DNA of 64,000 nt from Paenibacillus sp. HB172176. GTDB taxonomy: Bacteria; Bacillota; Bacilli; Paenibacillales; Paenibacillaceae. Of the stretch, positions 26,723-35,591 are shown piece by piece (the stretch's first letter is position 1; every line of letters starts with the position of its first letter). The notes below the pieces were generated by a model. It ran no database searches and had not been told where the DNA came from. It saw only the letters and a list, made by a program, of their open reading frames with translations. Made by a program: the position numbers and the translations under genes. The stretch covers positions 62,001 to 126,000 of the forward strand of contig NZ_JAATHD010000001.1 in assembly GCF_011947265.1 (NCBI RefSeq), written 5' to 3'.

Positions 26723-27646
26723 CTATGAGCTTGGATGAGCATCGACCGATTCGCGAAGCTCCCTGATATCGAGCATTGGCGGACGTCCGTACATGCGGGC
26801 GTATTCCCGGCTGAATTGGGACGGACTTTCATAGCCGACGCGGAACGCCGCTTCGGAAGCGGGCAAGGTTTCCTTCAGCATGAGCAGACGAGCCTCCTGC
26901 AGCCGCACCGTCTTCTGATATTGCAGCGGACTCATCGCCGTCACCCGTTTGAAATGCTTGTGAAAAGCAGAGGCGCTCAGATTAACGTCATTCGCCAGTT
27001 GTTCAATTACGAGCGGCTGATTGTATTGCTTATTAATATGCCGAATCGCCTGCGCGATGCTGTGCGCATGGCTGCCGACAATCGCGAACGGATGCAGAAG
27101 AGCCCCTTGGTCGCCTTCAAGCACGCGGTATAGGATTTCGCGGATGACCAGCGGCGCTAGAACGGGAATATCCTCGGGCGTACTTAACAATCGCATGAGC
27201 CGCAGAATGGCATCAAGCAGAGCGGGAGATGTTCGGTTCACGGTTATGCCGCGTCCGGCTTTCGAGCTGACGGCGACGGGGCGATTGGATTCTTTCACTA
27301 TCTCAAGAATGGCGTCGTTATCGAAGCTGAGCTTCAGACTTAAGAAGGGAACTTCGGGCGAAGCCTGTATAATTCTACTGTTAATCGGCAATTCGACGGA
27401 AATGATCAAGAATGACGATGGATCGTAGCGGTAGCTTTCTCCTGCCAGCGTGGCCATCTTGGCTCCTTGCGCAACGACGCAGATGGAAGGCTTGTACACG
27501 GATTCGAGCGGTTCGGACAATTCCTCCGCGTGCATCAAGCTTAGGGAAGGAACGGCTGTTTGATGCGTTCCGCTCCTCGGTGCATGACGAAGGATCATTT
27601 GGGCTAATTGCTGCAAGGCATGCTCTTTGCTTTGTTTCTCATTCAC
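26723..27646 (-). CDS. AraC-family regulator with AraC_N domain
   Basis: 307 residues. The N-terminal half has the AraC_N pattern (VYKPSICVVAQGAKMATLAG, ~52-71; then a YDPSSFLIISVELP strand) and probably binds a small ligand. The C-terminal ~100 residues hold the two helix-turn-helix units (VIEQLANDVNLSASAFHKHF and PASEAAFRVGYESPSQFSREY). The longest frame starts at 27685, but GTG 27646 follows AGGAG by 9 nt and is preferred. It is divergent from the SDR gene at 27837; in this family regulators often control a neighbouring oxidoreductase, so it probably activates that gene. Confidence 0.88.
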   Translation of the reverse strand: MNEKQSKEHALQQLAQMILRHAPRSGTHQTAVPSLSLMHAEELSEPLESVYKPSICVVAQGAKMATLAGESYRYDPSSFLIISVELPINSRIIQASPEVPFLSLKLSFDNDAILEIVKESNRPVAVSSKAGRGITVNRTSPALLDAILRLMRLLSTPEDIPVLAPLVIREILYRVLEGDQGALLHPFAIVGSHAHSIAQAIRHINKQYNQPLVIEQLANDVNLSASAFHKHFKRVTAMSPLQYQKTVRLQEARLLMLKETLPASEAAFRVGYESPSQFSREYARMYGRPPMLDIRELRESVDAHPSS

Positions 27647-27836
27647 GGATGAAGGCTCCTTTCCGGCAAGGTGATGATTTATCATCCATCATAACGATGA
27701 GAAGAGAATTAGGCAAGAATCGAACAGGTATGATCTAACGGCTTCATGCCCATATTTCATATAATGGATTCACAAGGCCGAGCATGGCGGTAGAGCTGCA
27801 GTATCGGTCGATAGACATTAAATGGAGGGATTGGAT

Positions 27837-28574
27837 ATGAGCTTGAAAGGCAAAGTGGCTATTGTTACGGGAGCGTCGCGGGGAATCGGGAGACAGATCG
27901 CGATTCAATTGGCGGAAGCCGGGGCGAAGGTTGTTGTTAACTATGCGTCGAGCCGGGAGAAAGCGGACGAGGTTGTGAAGACGATTGGGCAAGCCGGCGG
28001 CGAAGCCGCCGCCATTCGCGCCGATGTGGCCAAGACTAGCGAGGTTGAAGCGTTGTTCGCAGAAACGCTGAAGCGATTCGAACGCGTCGACATTCTGATT
28101 AACAATGCCGGCATGATGGAATGCCAGGCGATCGAGAATGTTACGGAGGAGATGTTCGACCGTCATTTCGCCATTAATGTGAAAGGAACCTATTTCGCCT
28201 GTCAGCAGGCGATGAAGCATATGGAGCGGGGAGGGACGATCATTAATTTCTCGACCTCGGTGTCGGGCGCAATGCTTCCAACCTACAGCGTATACGCCGC
28301 TACGAAAGGCGCTGTCGAGCAGCTGACCCGGCAGCTTGCCAAGGAATTCAGCAAGAAGGATATCATTATCAATTGCCTGGCTCCGGGACAAGTGGCTACC
28401 GATCTGTTCTTGAGCGGCAAATCCGAGGAATTGGTCGAATCGTTCAAACGTATGAACGCGTTCGGCCGGCTGGGCGAGCCGGAGGATATCGCGAATGCGA
28501 TCGAACTGCTTGTCAGCGGCAAAGCGCGCTGGATAACGGGCCAGACGATTCGCGCGAACGGCGGTTTCAATTAA
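27837..28574 (+). CDS. Short-chain dehydrogenase/reductase
   Basis: 245-residue NAD(P)-dependent SDR resembling 3-oxoacyl-ACP reductase (FabG-like). The cofactor motif TGASRGIG is near residues 11-18, followed by NNAG. The catalytic Ser is in STSVSG and Tyr153/Lys157 in YAATK. The C-terminus WITGQTIRANGG is typical. ATG 27837 has GGAGG upstream; an ATG at 27822 is too close to that site. It is divergent from the AraC regulator, likely its controller. The substrate is unknown; it lies outside any fatty-acid cluster, so a detoxification or secondary reductase is more likely than FabG itself. Confidence 0.9.
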   Translation: MSLKGKVAIVTGASRGIGRQIAIQLAEAGAKVVVNYASSREKADEVVKTIGQAGGEAAAIRADVAKTSEVEALFAETLKRFERVDILINNAGMMECQAIENVTEEMFDRHFAINVKGTYFACQQAMKHMERGGTIINFSTSVSGAMLPTYSVYAATKGAVEQLTRQLAKEFSKKDIIINCLAPGQVATDLFLSGKSEELVESFKRMNAFGRLGEPEDIANAIELLVSGKARWITGQTIRANGGFN

Positions 28575-28617
28575 TTGGCAGTTGAACAAGCCCTAAGCTT
28601 CGTTCGGCCAATGATTA

Positions 28618-28647
28618 GGCACCCGCAAGGGTGTCTTCTTGTTTTTT
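28618..28647 (+). terminator. Terminator after the SDR gene
   Basis: GGCACCC pairs with GGGTGTC over a GCAA loop (28618-28635), followed by a T-rich tract ending in TTTTTT. Confidence 0.82.
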
Positions 28648-28662
28648 GCAAATAGAAATCGG

Positions 28663-28692
28663 TTGCTATTGTTTCGTGGCTATTGATATAAT
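28663..28692 (+). promoter_or_regulatory. Promoter of the GNAT gene
   Basis: TATAAT (28687-28692) with upstream TGA forms an extended -10. TTGCTA (28663-28668) is a possible -35 with an 18-bp spacer. Confidence 0.6.
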
Positions 28693-28724
28693 CGAGTAAA
28701 TGAGTCGGAGTGGGAGAGATCGCA

Positions 28725-29858
28725 ATGAGTAATATTCGTTTGTTGCAGGCGGGAGAAGTGGAGGAGGCTATTCGACTTGCGGATAGTGTCTTTCGTGATG
28801 ATGAACAGGTTTCAATGAGAGAAGCGTTCCCGTCTGTGTTTTCAAAAAGTCTTAAACAATCATACGGCGCTTTCGAAGAGGGGAAGCTTGTGTCCTTCAT
28901 GGGGTTTGTCCCTTCAATTGTTCAGATTGAAAGCGCTCGCCTGCATATTTATTCTATCGGCGCAGTATGTACGCATCCTGATGCCAGGGGCAAAGGATAC
29001 GCAAGCCAGCTCATGACCGCGGTGCTGTCGCACGCGAATGAAGCGGGCGCAGCGCTTATTCTCGTATCGGGCAATCGGTCGCTGTACACTCGTTCTGCCT
29101 GCTACCCTTTCGGCAGTGTGAAGAGGTATTCCCTGGATGAGAATCATAGGGAACTCCCTCTTAACGATCAACAAATTACGGTGAGAGAATGGCGTCCTGC
29201 CGACTTGTTCAAACTAACGGAGCTCGCTCGAATACGGACCGCTTATTATGAGCAAAGTGTCACTGATTTGGCAGGACTTATTCATGCTTCGGCCTATGCA
29301 AGCAATTTGAAAATGGAGCATACTGTGTTAGTGGCTGAGAAGCTGGGGGAGTGTGCGGCTTTTGCAGTCATTGCCGTTCCGGGGGATAAGTCGGCGCATC
29401 GTACACCGTTTGTAGTGGAGCGGGCAGGCGATGCGACGGCGACAGCAACGCTTCTTGCCCAAGCATTGAAATTCAATACTCAATCGAAGCTGGATATAGC
29501 CATTAATTGGTACGAATCCGAATTGAATGAGGCCTTCCAGTTCATCCCTAACAAGCCGGAACAAAATTCGGGCACGATACATGTTGTTAATGTTAACCAT
29601 CTGAATGCGCAATTGCGTCCTTATTTGGAGGCAAGAAGCAGGAATATCAGCGGGGTTGACGAATCCTCTATACCTCAAATTATGCAGATGGAAAACTCGG
29701 AAGGCATGTACAAAATGTTATTTCCGAACCAGCCGGCCGTTTTCTTGGATGGTGCGGGCCTTGTTGCTTGCTTATTTGATCCTCCTGCCAACAATAACGA
29801 CTATTCCCCGTACTTTCCGGTTCCTTTTCCCTATACGGTTGGATTAAATTACATTTAA
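28725..29858 (+). CDS. GNAT-family N-acetyltransferase (Eis-like layout)
   Basis: 377 residues. The N-terminal GNAT domain has the acetyl-CoA loop DARGKGYASQLMTAVL (~90-105) and a following LILVSGN strand. The rest matches the layout of long Eis-like acetyltransferases: a second GNAT-like region and a C-terminal domain. No substrate can be read from the sequence. ATG 28725 follows GGGAGAG; a GTG at 28710 is also open. The lacI gene begins only 31 bp downstream, so some read-through is possible, but the gene has its own promoter and probably no functional link. Confidence 0.85.
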   Translation: MSNIRLLQAGEVEEAIRLADSVFRDDEQVSMREAFPSVFSKSLKQSYGAFEEGKLVSFMGFVPSIVQIESARLHIYSIGAVCTHPDARGKGYASQLMTAVLSHANEAGAALILVSGNRSLYTRSACYPFGSVKRYSLDENHRELPLNDQQITVREWRPADLFKLTELARIRTAYYEQSVTDLAGLIHASAYASNLKMEHTVLVAEKLGECAAFAVIAVPGDKSAHRTPFVVERAGDATATATLLAQALKFNTQSKLDIAINWYESELNEAFQFIPNKPEQNSGTIHVVNVNHLNAQLRPYLEARSRNISGVDESSIPQIMQMENSEGMYKMLFPNQPAVFLDGAGLVACLFDPPANNNDYSPYFPVPFPYTVGLNYI

Positions 29859-29889
29859 CAATAAGTTTCTGCAAGGAGTGATAAAGTAA

Positions 29890-30930
29890 ATGAAGCCAGT
29901 GACTATTCATGATATAGCTCGAATTGCGAATGTTTCATCAGCTACTGTCTCAAGGGTGCTGAGCAATAGTGACTATCCGGTAAGCAAGAAAATGAAAGAG
30001 AAAGTTCAGAGAATCGCTAAGGAATTGGACTATATACCGAATTTGTTAGGCAAGCAGCTGAAAGAAAACAAAAGCATGACAATCGGGGTCATTATCCCCA
30101 CTATTGTTAACCCGTTCTATTCCTCTGTTATATTCGGCATTGAAGAGATTGCGAGGCAGAACGACTTCACGGTTATTGCCTGCAATTCGCTTCACGATCC
30201 GACGCTGGAGGAAGAATATATCCGAACCATCGTGGAGAAGCAAGTCAAAGGACTGATCATTTCCTCCATTTCCACAGACAAGACCCTGTTGAAAAATTTA
30301 ATGAAAACAGGATTAAGTGTAATTGCGATTGATCAGAAAATCGAAGGGGAAGGTATTTCCCAGATTGAATTCGACTACCATAGAGGCGGTTTAATAGCGA
30401 CTAAGCATTTACAGTCCAACGGTCATCGTCGCATTGGTTACGTAACGTCCAAACTCGACAGGCCTAGTCGCCGAAGTATCTATCAAGGCTACCTGGATGC
30501 GATGAAATCAGCTGATCTTGAACCGTTGGTTGAAGAGTCGAATTCGAAGGATGTATACAATGCTGTGTCTGAATTCGATACAGGAAAAAAACTGACTCAG
30601 AAGATGTTATCCGCAACTAATCCGCCAACGGCTATTTTTGCCTGCAATGATATGATGGCATTTGGTGTTATTAATGAGCTGTGGCAACAGGGCATCCGTG
30701 TACCCGAGGATGTATCCGTTATGGGATTCGATGGAATAGATTTCGGTCAAATGATAAATCCCCAACTGACAACGATCAAACAACCTGATTACGAAATGGG
30801 GAAAATGGCATGCAAGATGCTGCTGGATTTAATGCAGGGAGAAGATAAACCGATGTTTGATGTGATGCTTCAGCCCAAATTAATTGAACGCGGGTCAGTT
30901 GTTGGAGTTCCTATTGTTACCCAAGCTTAA
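29890..30930 (+). CDS. LacI-family repressor of the sugar cluster
   Basis: 346 residues. The N-terminal helix-turn-helix and hinge helix (TIHDIARIANVSSATVSRVL at 5-24) are followed by a periplasmic-binding-protein-like effector domain (~60-340; IGVIIPTIVNPFYSSVI is typical). It probably represses the importer and catabolic genes at 31189-39617. A perfect LacI-type palindrome, AGAAATCGATTTCT, lies right at the promoter of the next gene. The effector is probably a sugar or sugar phosphate. Start ATG 29890 with AAGGAG. Confidence 0.92.
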   Translation: MKPVTIHDIARIANVSSATVSRVLSNSDYPVSKKMKEKVQRIAKELDYIPNLLGKQLKENKSMTIGVIIPTIVNPFYSSVIFGIEEIARQNDFTVIACNSLHDPTLEEEYIRTIVEKQVKGLIISSISTDKTLLKNLMKTGLSVIAIDQKIEGEGISQIEFDYHRGGLIATKHLQSNGHRRIGYVTSKLDRPSRRSIYQGYLDAMKSADLEPLVEESNSKDVYNAVSEFDTGKKLTQKMLSATNPPTAIFACNDMMAFGVINELWQQGIRVPEDVSVMGFDGIDFGQMINPQLTTIKQPDYEMGKMACKMLLDLMQGEDKPMFDVMLQPKLIERGSVVGVPIVTQA

Positions 30931-30946
30931 CCTTTTTAAGGTTAAG
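30926..30946 (+). terminator. Weak hairpin overlapping the lacI stop
   Basis: CTTAACCTT and AAGGTTAAG pair around a TTT loop. There is no clear T-run, so this is at best a weak terminator. Confidence 0.4.
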
Positions 30947-31054
30947 TTATAAAGTACTCGATTTCTATATAAACAAGTGAATTTCACTGGTTTTACGATA
31001 GAAAAAGACGATTTCTGCTGATTTATTAATGTTTTACAAGAAATAAACTGTTAC

Positions 31055-31105
31055 TTGTCAATATAAAGACCTCCATGTTATACTTCATTACAGAAATCGA
31101 TTTCT
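31055..31105 (+). promoter_or_regulatory. Sigma-A promoter with perfect LacI-type operator
   Basis: TTGTCA (31055-31060), an 18-bp spacer and TATACT (31079-31084) form a promoter. AGAAATCGATTTCT (31092-31105), a perfect 14-bp palindrome with the central CG typical of LacI operators, starts just after the -10, over the likely start site. Half-sites CGATTTCT recur at 30959-30966 and 31009-31016, so looping or cooperative binding is possible. Confidence 0.85.
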
Positions 31106-31188
31106 ATCTTAGTGAGCATGTGTATGTGAGAAAGTGGAAATTATTTTAGAGTGGGCATTCTAACTTTATAAAAAAGGGAGTTGTTAAA

Positions 31189-32520
31189 GTGAAGAAGAAG
31201 TTTAGTTTACTTGCGATGTTGCTGGCTGTTGTTCTGGTATTTACGGGGTGTTCGTCGAATAACGGTAATTCGAACGGGACAGAAGGTCAAGCGAATAATG
31301 GTTCAGAAACAAAGGATGATTCGAACAAAGTAGTTAATCTTAAGATTGGCTTGCCCGGCAGCTATGAGGTAACAAGCAAAGAAATTATCGATGGCTTTAT
31401 CGCATCGCATCCAAATATTAAAGTGGAAATTCAAGAAGCGCCATGGGGGGATTTTACTTCTAAGATTGCAACACAGATCGCCGGAAACACAATGCCGGAT
31501 GTGTGGTTCCAAGAGAATGCGACTATTCTTGGCTATGGGAAACGCGGAGTGGCGGAAGATCTTGCATCCTACATTGAGAGTGACTTAAATGCTGATGATT
31601 ATATCGATGGCTTGTTCTCGGCCGAAACGCCTGAGGGCCAGGTATGGGGCGTTCCTCATGGCATTAACCCCGTTGCTCTTGCTTATAACAAGGATGCTTT
31701 CGATGCAGCCAATGTGCCTTATCCGACGGAAGACTGGACCTTTGCGGATCTGATCGACGCATCGAAGAAGCTCACGATTAAAGAAGGAGAAAATACGAAG
31801 CAGTTCGGATTTATCGGCTCCTACGCGATTACAAACGGTTGGTTTCCATGGATCAAGCAAGCGGGGGGTTCAGCGCTGGACAGCACGAAGACAAAGTCGA
31901 TGTTCGATGATCCTAAGACCATCGAAGGCTTGAAGCAATTGCGTCAAGGCATTGAGGAAGGCTACTTCACGAACAACGATTTCGTAAAGGCAAACGGCGG
32001 AGAGCTGGAAGTGTTCGCAGGTGGCAAGGCGGCAATGTACATTATGCAATACAGTTTGCAAGTGAATATGAACTCTAACTTCCCTGACGCGAACTGGGAT
32101 GTTGTGAAATTGCCTAAAGCAGTAGATGGCAATCGTTATGTACCAATGGTTGCAAACTCATGGCTAATCTCCTCAAGAGCATCCGACGATGCGAAGGGTG
32201 CGGCATGGGAATTCCTGAAATATTATCTGAGCGATGAAGCGCAAAATATTGTGGCAGCAAGCGGCTCGACACTTCCAGTCAAAAAAACCGCTTATGATCT
32301 TATTGAGAAAAGCGAAACGAAGCCTTTGAACAAAAAGGGTTTCACGGACGGTATCGCGGAAGGCGGCACAACGCTTGATGAGAACGCTTCGTGGGGCGAA
32401 TGGAGAATTCTTGTACAACAAGAAGTAAATGAAGCCATTGTGAATGGAACGAAGTCGGTTGAAGATGCGGCGAAGGCTATTCATAAGAAGGTTCAGGAAG
32501 TGCTCGACGCTGATAAATAA
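31189..32520 (+). CDS. ABC sugar importer, binding lipoprotein
   Basis: 443-residue family-1 solute-binding protein. The signal ends in VFTGCSS, a lipobox, followed by an Asn/Gly/Ser-rich linker. Typical features are DVWFQENATILGYGKRGVAE and GQVWGVPHGINPVALAYNKD (contacting the sugar). It delivers a mono- or oligosaccharide to the two permeases just downstream. The start is GTG 31189 with AAGGGAG. First gene of the LacI-controlled operon. No ATPase gene is in the cluster. Confidence 0.92.
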   Translation: MKKKFSLLAMLLAVVLVFTGCSSNNGNSNGTEGQANNGSETKDDSNKVVNLKIGLPGSYEVTSKEIIDGFIASHPNIKVEIQEAPWGDFTSKIATQIAGNTMPDVWFQENATILGYGKRGVAEDLASYIESDLNADDYIDGLFSAETPEGQVWGVPHGINPVALAYNKDAFDAANVPYPTEDWTFADLIDASKKLTIKEGENTKQFGFIGSYAITNGWFPWIKQAGGSALDSTKTKSMFDDPKTIEGLKQLRQGIEEGYFTNNDFVKANGGELEVFAGGKAAMYIMQYSLQVNMNSNFPDANWDVVKLPKAVDGNRYVPMVANSWLISSRASDDAKGAAWEFLKYYLSDEAQNIVAASGSTLPVKKTAYDLIEKSETKPLNKKGFTDGIAEGGTTLDENASWGEWRILVQQEVNEAIVNGTKSVEDAAKAIHKKVQEVLDADK

Positions 32521-32608
32521 ATGTGGGTAACCCTTATACATTGAGAACCCCCTTAAAGCGAATAAGGCTGGAATGAGACAGGGGTTCTCAATAGAAAGGC
32601 AGGTCATT

Positions 32609-33490
32609 ATGCACAAACAAGGATATTGGGGATATCTATTTACGCTTCCTTTTGTCATTAATATACTCGTATTTCTGTTATTCCCGATCGCTTTCTCTGC
32701 CTATATTTCATTTACAGAATATGACTTGTTTAATGCGCCTAAATGGGTGGGTCTCGACAACTGGACCAGAATGTTCCATAAAGATGAGTTTTGGATATCC
32801 ATGCGCAACGTATTTGCTTTTGCCGCGATCTTTGTTCCCATTCAGACCGTTGTTGCTTTTCTCATTGCCTTCTTTTTAAATCAGGCCATTCGCGGCAAAG
32901 CGTTATTTCGTTTATTTTATTTTTTGCCTGTCGTCACGCCCTGGCTTGCAGGCGGTGTTGTATGGTCCTGGATGTTCAACTACCAATTTGGCGTCATCAA
33001 CTGGTTTCTGGATGAAATCAATATTGACCCTGTACGGTGGATTGACAGCAGGCATTGGGGCGTCGTCATTACAAGTATTGCCTTAGTCAGTGTATGGAAG
33101 GGTCTCGGGCAATCGATGATTATTTTATTGGCGGGTATGCAGAATGTTCCGAAGGAAGTATTGGAATCCGCGCAGATCGATGGGGCATCCGGCTGGAAGC
33201 AGTTAACGCATATTGTGTTTCCAATTGTTACGCCGATGGTTTATCTGGTTATGATTTTATCAACGATTTCGGCCTTCCATGCCTTTGATGTATTCCTGGG
33301 TTTGTTCGGCGGAATACAGACAGGGATTCCCGAACAGAATATGGTGCCCAACCTGTTGGTTTATCGCGATTCGTTCCTGCTCTTCAAGATGGGCCCTGCA
33401 TCTGCAACGGCTTGGCTGCTCTTCTTCGTTATCGTAGCCATCACGCTGTTCCAACGATACTTTGAGAAGAAGTGGGTGCATTATGACTAA
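32609..33490 (+). CDS. ABC sugar importer permease 1 (MalF/UgpA type)
   Basis: 293 residues with six hydrophobic segments. The EAA loop that contacts the ATPase is ESAQIDGASGWKQLTHIVFP (~195-215). ATG 32609 is preferred to an upstream ATG at 32573, because AAAGG lies just before it. It overlaps the next permease by 8 bp, so the pair is translationally coupled. Confidence 0.92.
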   Translation: MHKQGYWGYLFTLPFVINILVFLLFPIAFSAYISFTEYDLFNAPKWVGLDNWTRMFHKDEFWISMRNVFAFAAIFVPIQTVVAFLIAFFLNQAIRGKALFRLFYFLPVVTPWLAGGVVWSWMFNYQFGVINWFLDEINIDPVRWIDSRHWGVVITSIALVSVWKGLGQSMIILLAGMQNVPKEVLESAQIDGASGWKQLTHIVFPIVTPMVYLVMILSTISAFHAFDVFLGLFGGIQTGIPEQNMVPNLLVYRDSFLLFKMGPASATAWLLFFVIVAITLFQRYFEKKWVHYD

Positions 33491-34313
33491 GAATACGCCA
33501 TTCTTCATAAAGCTGCTGCTCTATGTTCTGCTCATGGCCGGTGCGGTCATCATGGTGTTTCCTTTCATCTGGATGATCTCTACTTCGTTGAAAACCGTTG
33601 GCGCTATTGCTCAGATGCCGCCGAAGCTCATTCCGGATCCTGCAGATTTCAGCAATTATACAACGGTTTGGACGAAGGTCAACTTTGGAAGATATACGTT
33701 AAACAGCTTTTTCATTGTTGTCTTTGATATGATCGGCTCTCTGTTATCCTGTGCGTTTGTCGCTTTTGGATTAGCGATGTTCAACTTCAAGCTGCGTGGA
33801 CCCATCTTCCTTACGATGCTTGCGACACTTATGGTGCCTGGACAAGTAACGATGATTCCAACGTACTTTATCTGGAAGAAATTCCATGGGCTTGATACGT
33901 ATTATCCTCTAATCATCCCGAGTTTCTTGGCGGGCGCCTTCGGAGTATTCTTGCTGCATCAATATATAAAGGCATTGCCTAAGGAATTGTATGAATCGGC
34001 GACGATCGACGGCTGCAGCCCGCCGGGTATTTTCTTCAGAATTTATTTGCCGCTCTGTAAGCCTGCGCTAGCGGCTCTAGGCGTATTTACTTTCATGGGG
34101 GCCTGGAACAATACGCTGGGACCATTGATTTATTTGCAAACCAAGGATTTATATACGCTGCCACTTGGTTTGTTATATCTGAAATCAGAAAATGTGAATC
34201 AAGCTCTGCTTATGGCAGGTGCGGTCATTACGACTTTACCGGTCGTTATCGTCTATTTGTTCGCGCAGAAGCAATTTGTACAAGGAATCGCTTCTACAGG
34301 TCTAAAAGGTTAA
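33483..34313 (+). CDS. ABC sugar importer permease 2 (MalG/UgpE type)
   Basis: 276 residues with six hydrophobic segments. The EAA loop is ESATIDGCSPPGIFFRIYLP (~175-195). ATG 33483 overlaps the stop of permease 1 and suits GAGAAG spacing; earlier starts lie inside that gene. It needs an ATPase supplied elsewhere, normally MsmX in Bacillus-type organisms. Confidence 0.92.
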   Translation: MTKNTPFFIKLLLYVLLMAGAVIMVFPFIWMISTSLKTVGAIAQMPPKLIPDPADFSNYTTVWTKVNFGRYTLNSFFIVVFDMIGSLLSCAFVAFGLAMFNFKLRGPIFLTMLATLMVPGQVTMIPTYFIWKKFHGLDTYYPLIIPSFLAGAFGVFLLHQYIKALPKELYESATIDGCSPPGIFFRIYLPLCKPALAALGVFTFMGAWNNTLGPLIYLQTKDLYTLPLGLLYLKSENVNQALLMAGAVITTLPVVIVYLFAQKQFVQGIASTGLKG

Positions 34314-34335
34314 GATCGGGAGATGAAAAAACCGT

Positions 34336-35550
34336 ATGAAAAAATATGTGCTCGTAGGAGCTGGTTCTAGAGCTCTATACATGTTTGCCAAACCGATGTC
34401 AACAGAATGGAAGGACCATGTTGATTTCCGCGGGGTATATGACAGCAACGCTGTGCGGGCAAAGCTATTGAGCGAGGAATGTGGTCAAGTGCCGGTATTT
34501 TCCGATTTTCCCGAGATGCTGGCAGCCGTTAAACCTGATGTGGTTGTCGTAGCAAGCACGGATTACACGCATCATGAGTATATCATTGGCGCTTTAACGG
34601 CAGGTTGCGATGTTATTTCGGAGAAGCCGATGACCATCGATGAGGAGAAATGCCGTGCGATTCTTGAAGCTGAACGAATGAGCGGGAAGAAGGTTACCGT
34701 AACCTTCAATCTTCGGTTTGCTCCATATTTTGCGAAGGTGAAAGAGCTGTTGATGAATGATGTGATTGGTGATGTCTATCATGTGCAACTGGAATGGTTT
34801 CTGGATCGAGACCACGGAGCGGAGTACTTCAGAAGATGGCATTCGGAGCTGAATAACAGCGGGGGATTGCTTGTCCACAAATCTTCTCATCACTTCGATA
34901 TTGTGAATTGGTGGGTGGATAGTCATCCCAAGCAATTGCAGGCGTTCGGAAGCCGGAGAGTCTATGGGGATCATGGACAGCCGAAGGGTGAGCGCTGTAT
35001 GACTTGCGATTATAAGGACACCTGTGAGTTTTATAAAGATATTACGAAGGATCCCTTTATGAAGAAGTACTACGTAGAGGCAGAGCAAGAGGATGGATAT
35101 GTGCGGGACCGATGCTTATTCGATGAACACATTGATATTTACGATACGATGGGCGTCAATCTGGCCTACGAGAATGGCGCGATTCTTAACTACTCCTTGG
35201 TCGCTTACAGCCCGTATGAAGGCTGGAAGGCAACGATCAACGGCAGCAAGGGAAGATTGGAGTTAGGCAATATCTACCGCAGTGCGGATATGAGCGAAGC
35301 AGAGCAATTTACGATCAAACAATATAAGCTGGACGGTTCAACGGAGCTTATACCTGTATCGGCTTCGATTGGCGGTCATGGCGGAGGAGATGCGAAGCTT
35401 CGGAAAGCGATCTTCGAAGGCGGCGTAGCAGATCCGCTTGGTCAGCAGGCGGATAGCGCGGCTGGAGCAGCTTCCTTGCTGATTGGCGCTATAGCGAATC
35501 GCTCTATTGCGGAAGGCAAGCTGTTGTCAGTGCCGCACTTATGGTCATAG
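34336..35550 (+). CDS. Gfo/Idh/MocA-family oxidoreductase 1
   Basis: 404-residue NAD(P)-dependent sugar oxidoreductase. The Rossmann motif GAGSRA is at ~7-12, and the conserved EKP motif (ISEKPM, ~97) supplies the catalytic Lys. A Cys cluster, CMTCDYKDTCEF (~215-226), is also present and probably binds metal; many family members of this subgroup have one. It lies 22 bp after the permease. Together with the similar gene at 37565 it probably oxidises or epimerises the imported sugar, perhaps as a paired oxidation-reduction shuttle. The substrate is unknown. Confidence 0.88.
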   Translation: MKKYVLVGAGSRALYMFAKPMSTEWKDHVDFRGVYDSNAVRAKLLSEECGQVPVFSDFPEMLAAVKPDVVVVASTDYTHHEYIIGALTAGCDVISEKPMTIDEEKCRAILEAERMSGKKVTVTFNLRFAPYFAKVKELLMNDVIGDVYHVQLEWFLDRDHGAEYFRRWHSELNNSGGLLVHKSSHHFDIVNWWVDSHPKQLQAFGSRRVYGDHGQPKGERCMTCDYKDTCEFYKDITKDPFMKKYYVEAEQEDGYVRDRCLFDEHIDIYDTMGVNLAYENGAILNYSLVAYSPYEGWKATINGSKGRLELGNIYRSADMSEAEQFTIKQYKLDGSTELIPVSASIGGHGGGDAKLRKAIFEGGVADPLGQQADSAAGAASLLIGAIANRSIAEGKLLSVPHLWS

Positions 35551-35591
35551 CGTTCAATAGCTGTGTGTGATCTGGGATAGGGGGATCAAGG

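Noticed and set aside
30959..31016. Two further full LacI operators
   Set aside because: Only the half-sites CGATTTCT are present; the left arms are degenerate. They are noted as auxiliary half-sites only.
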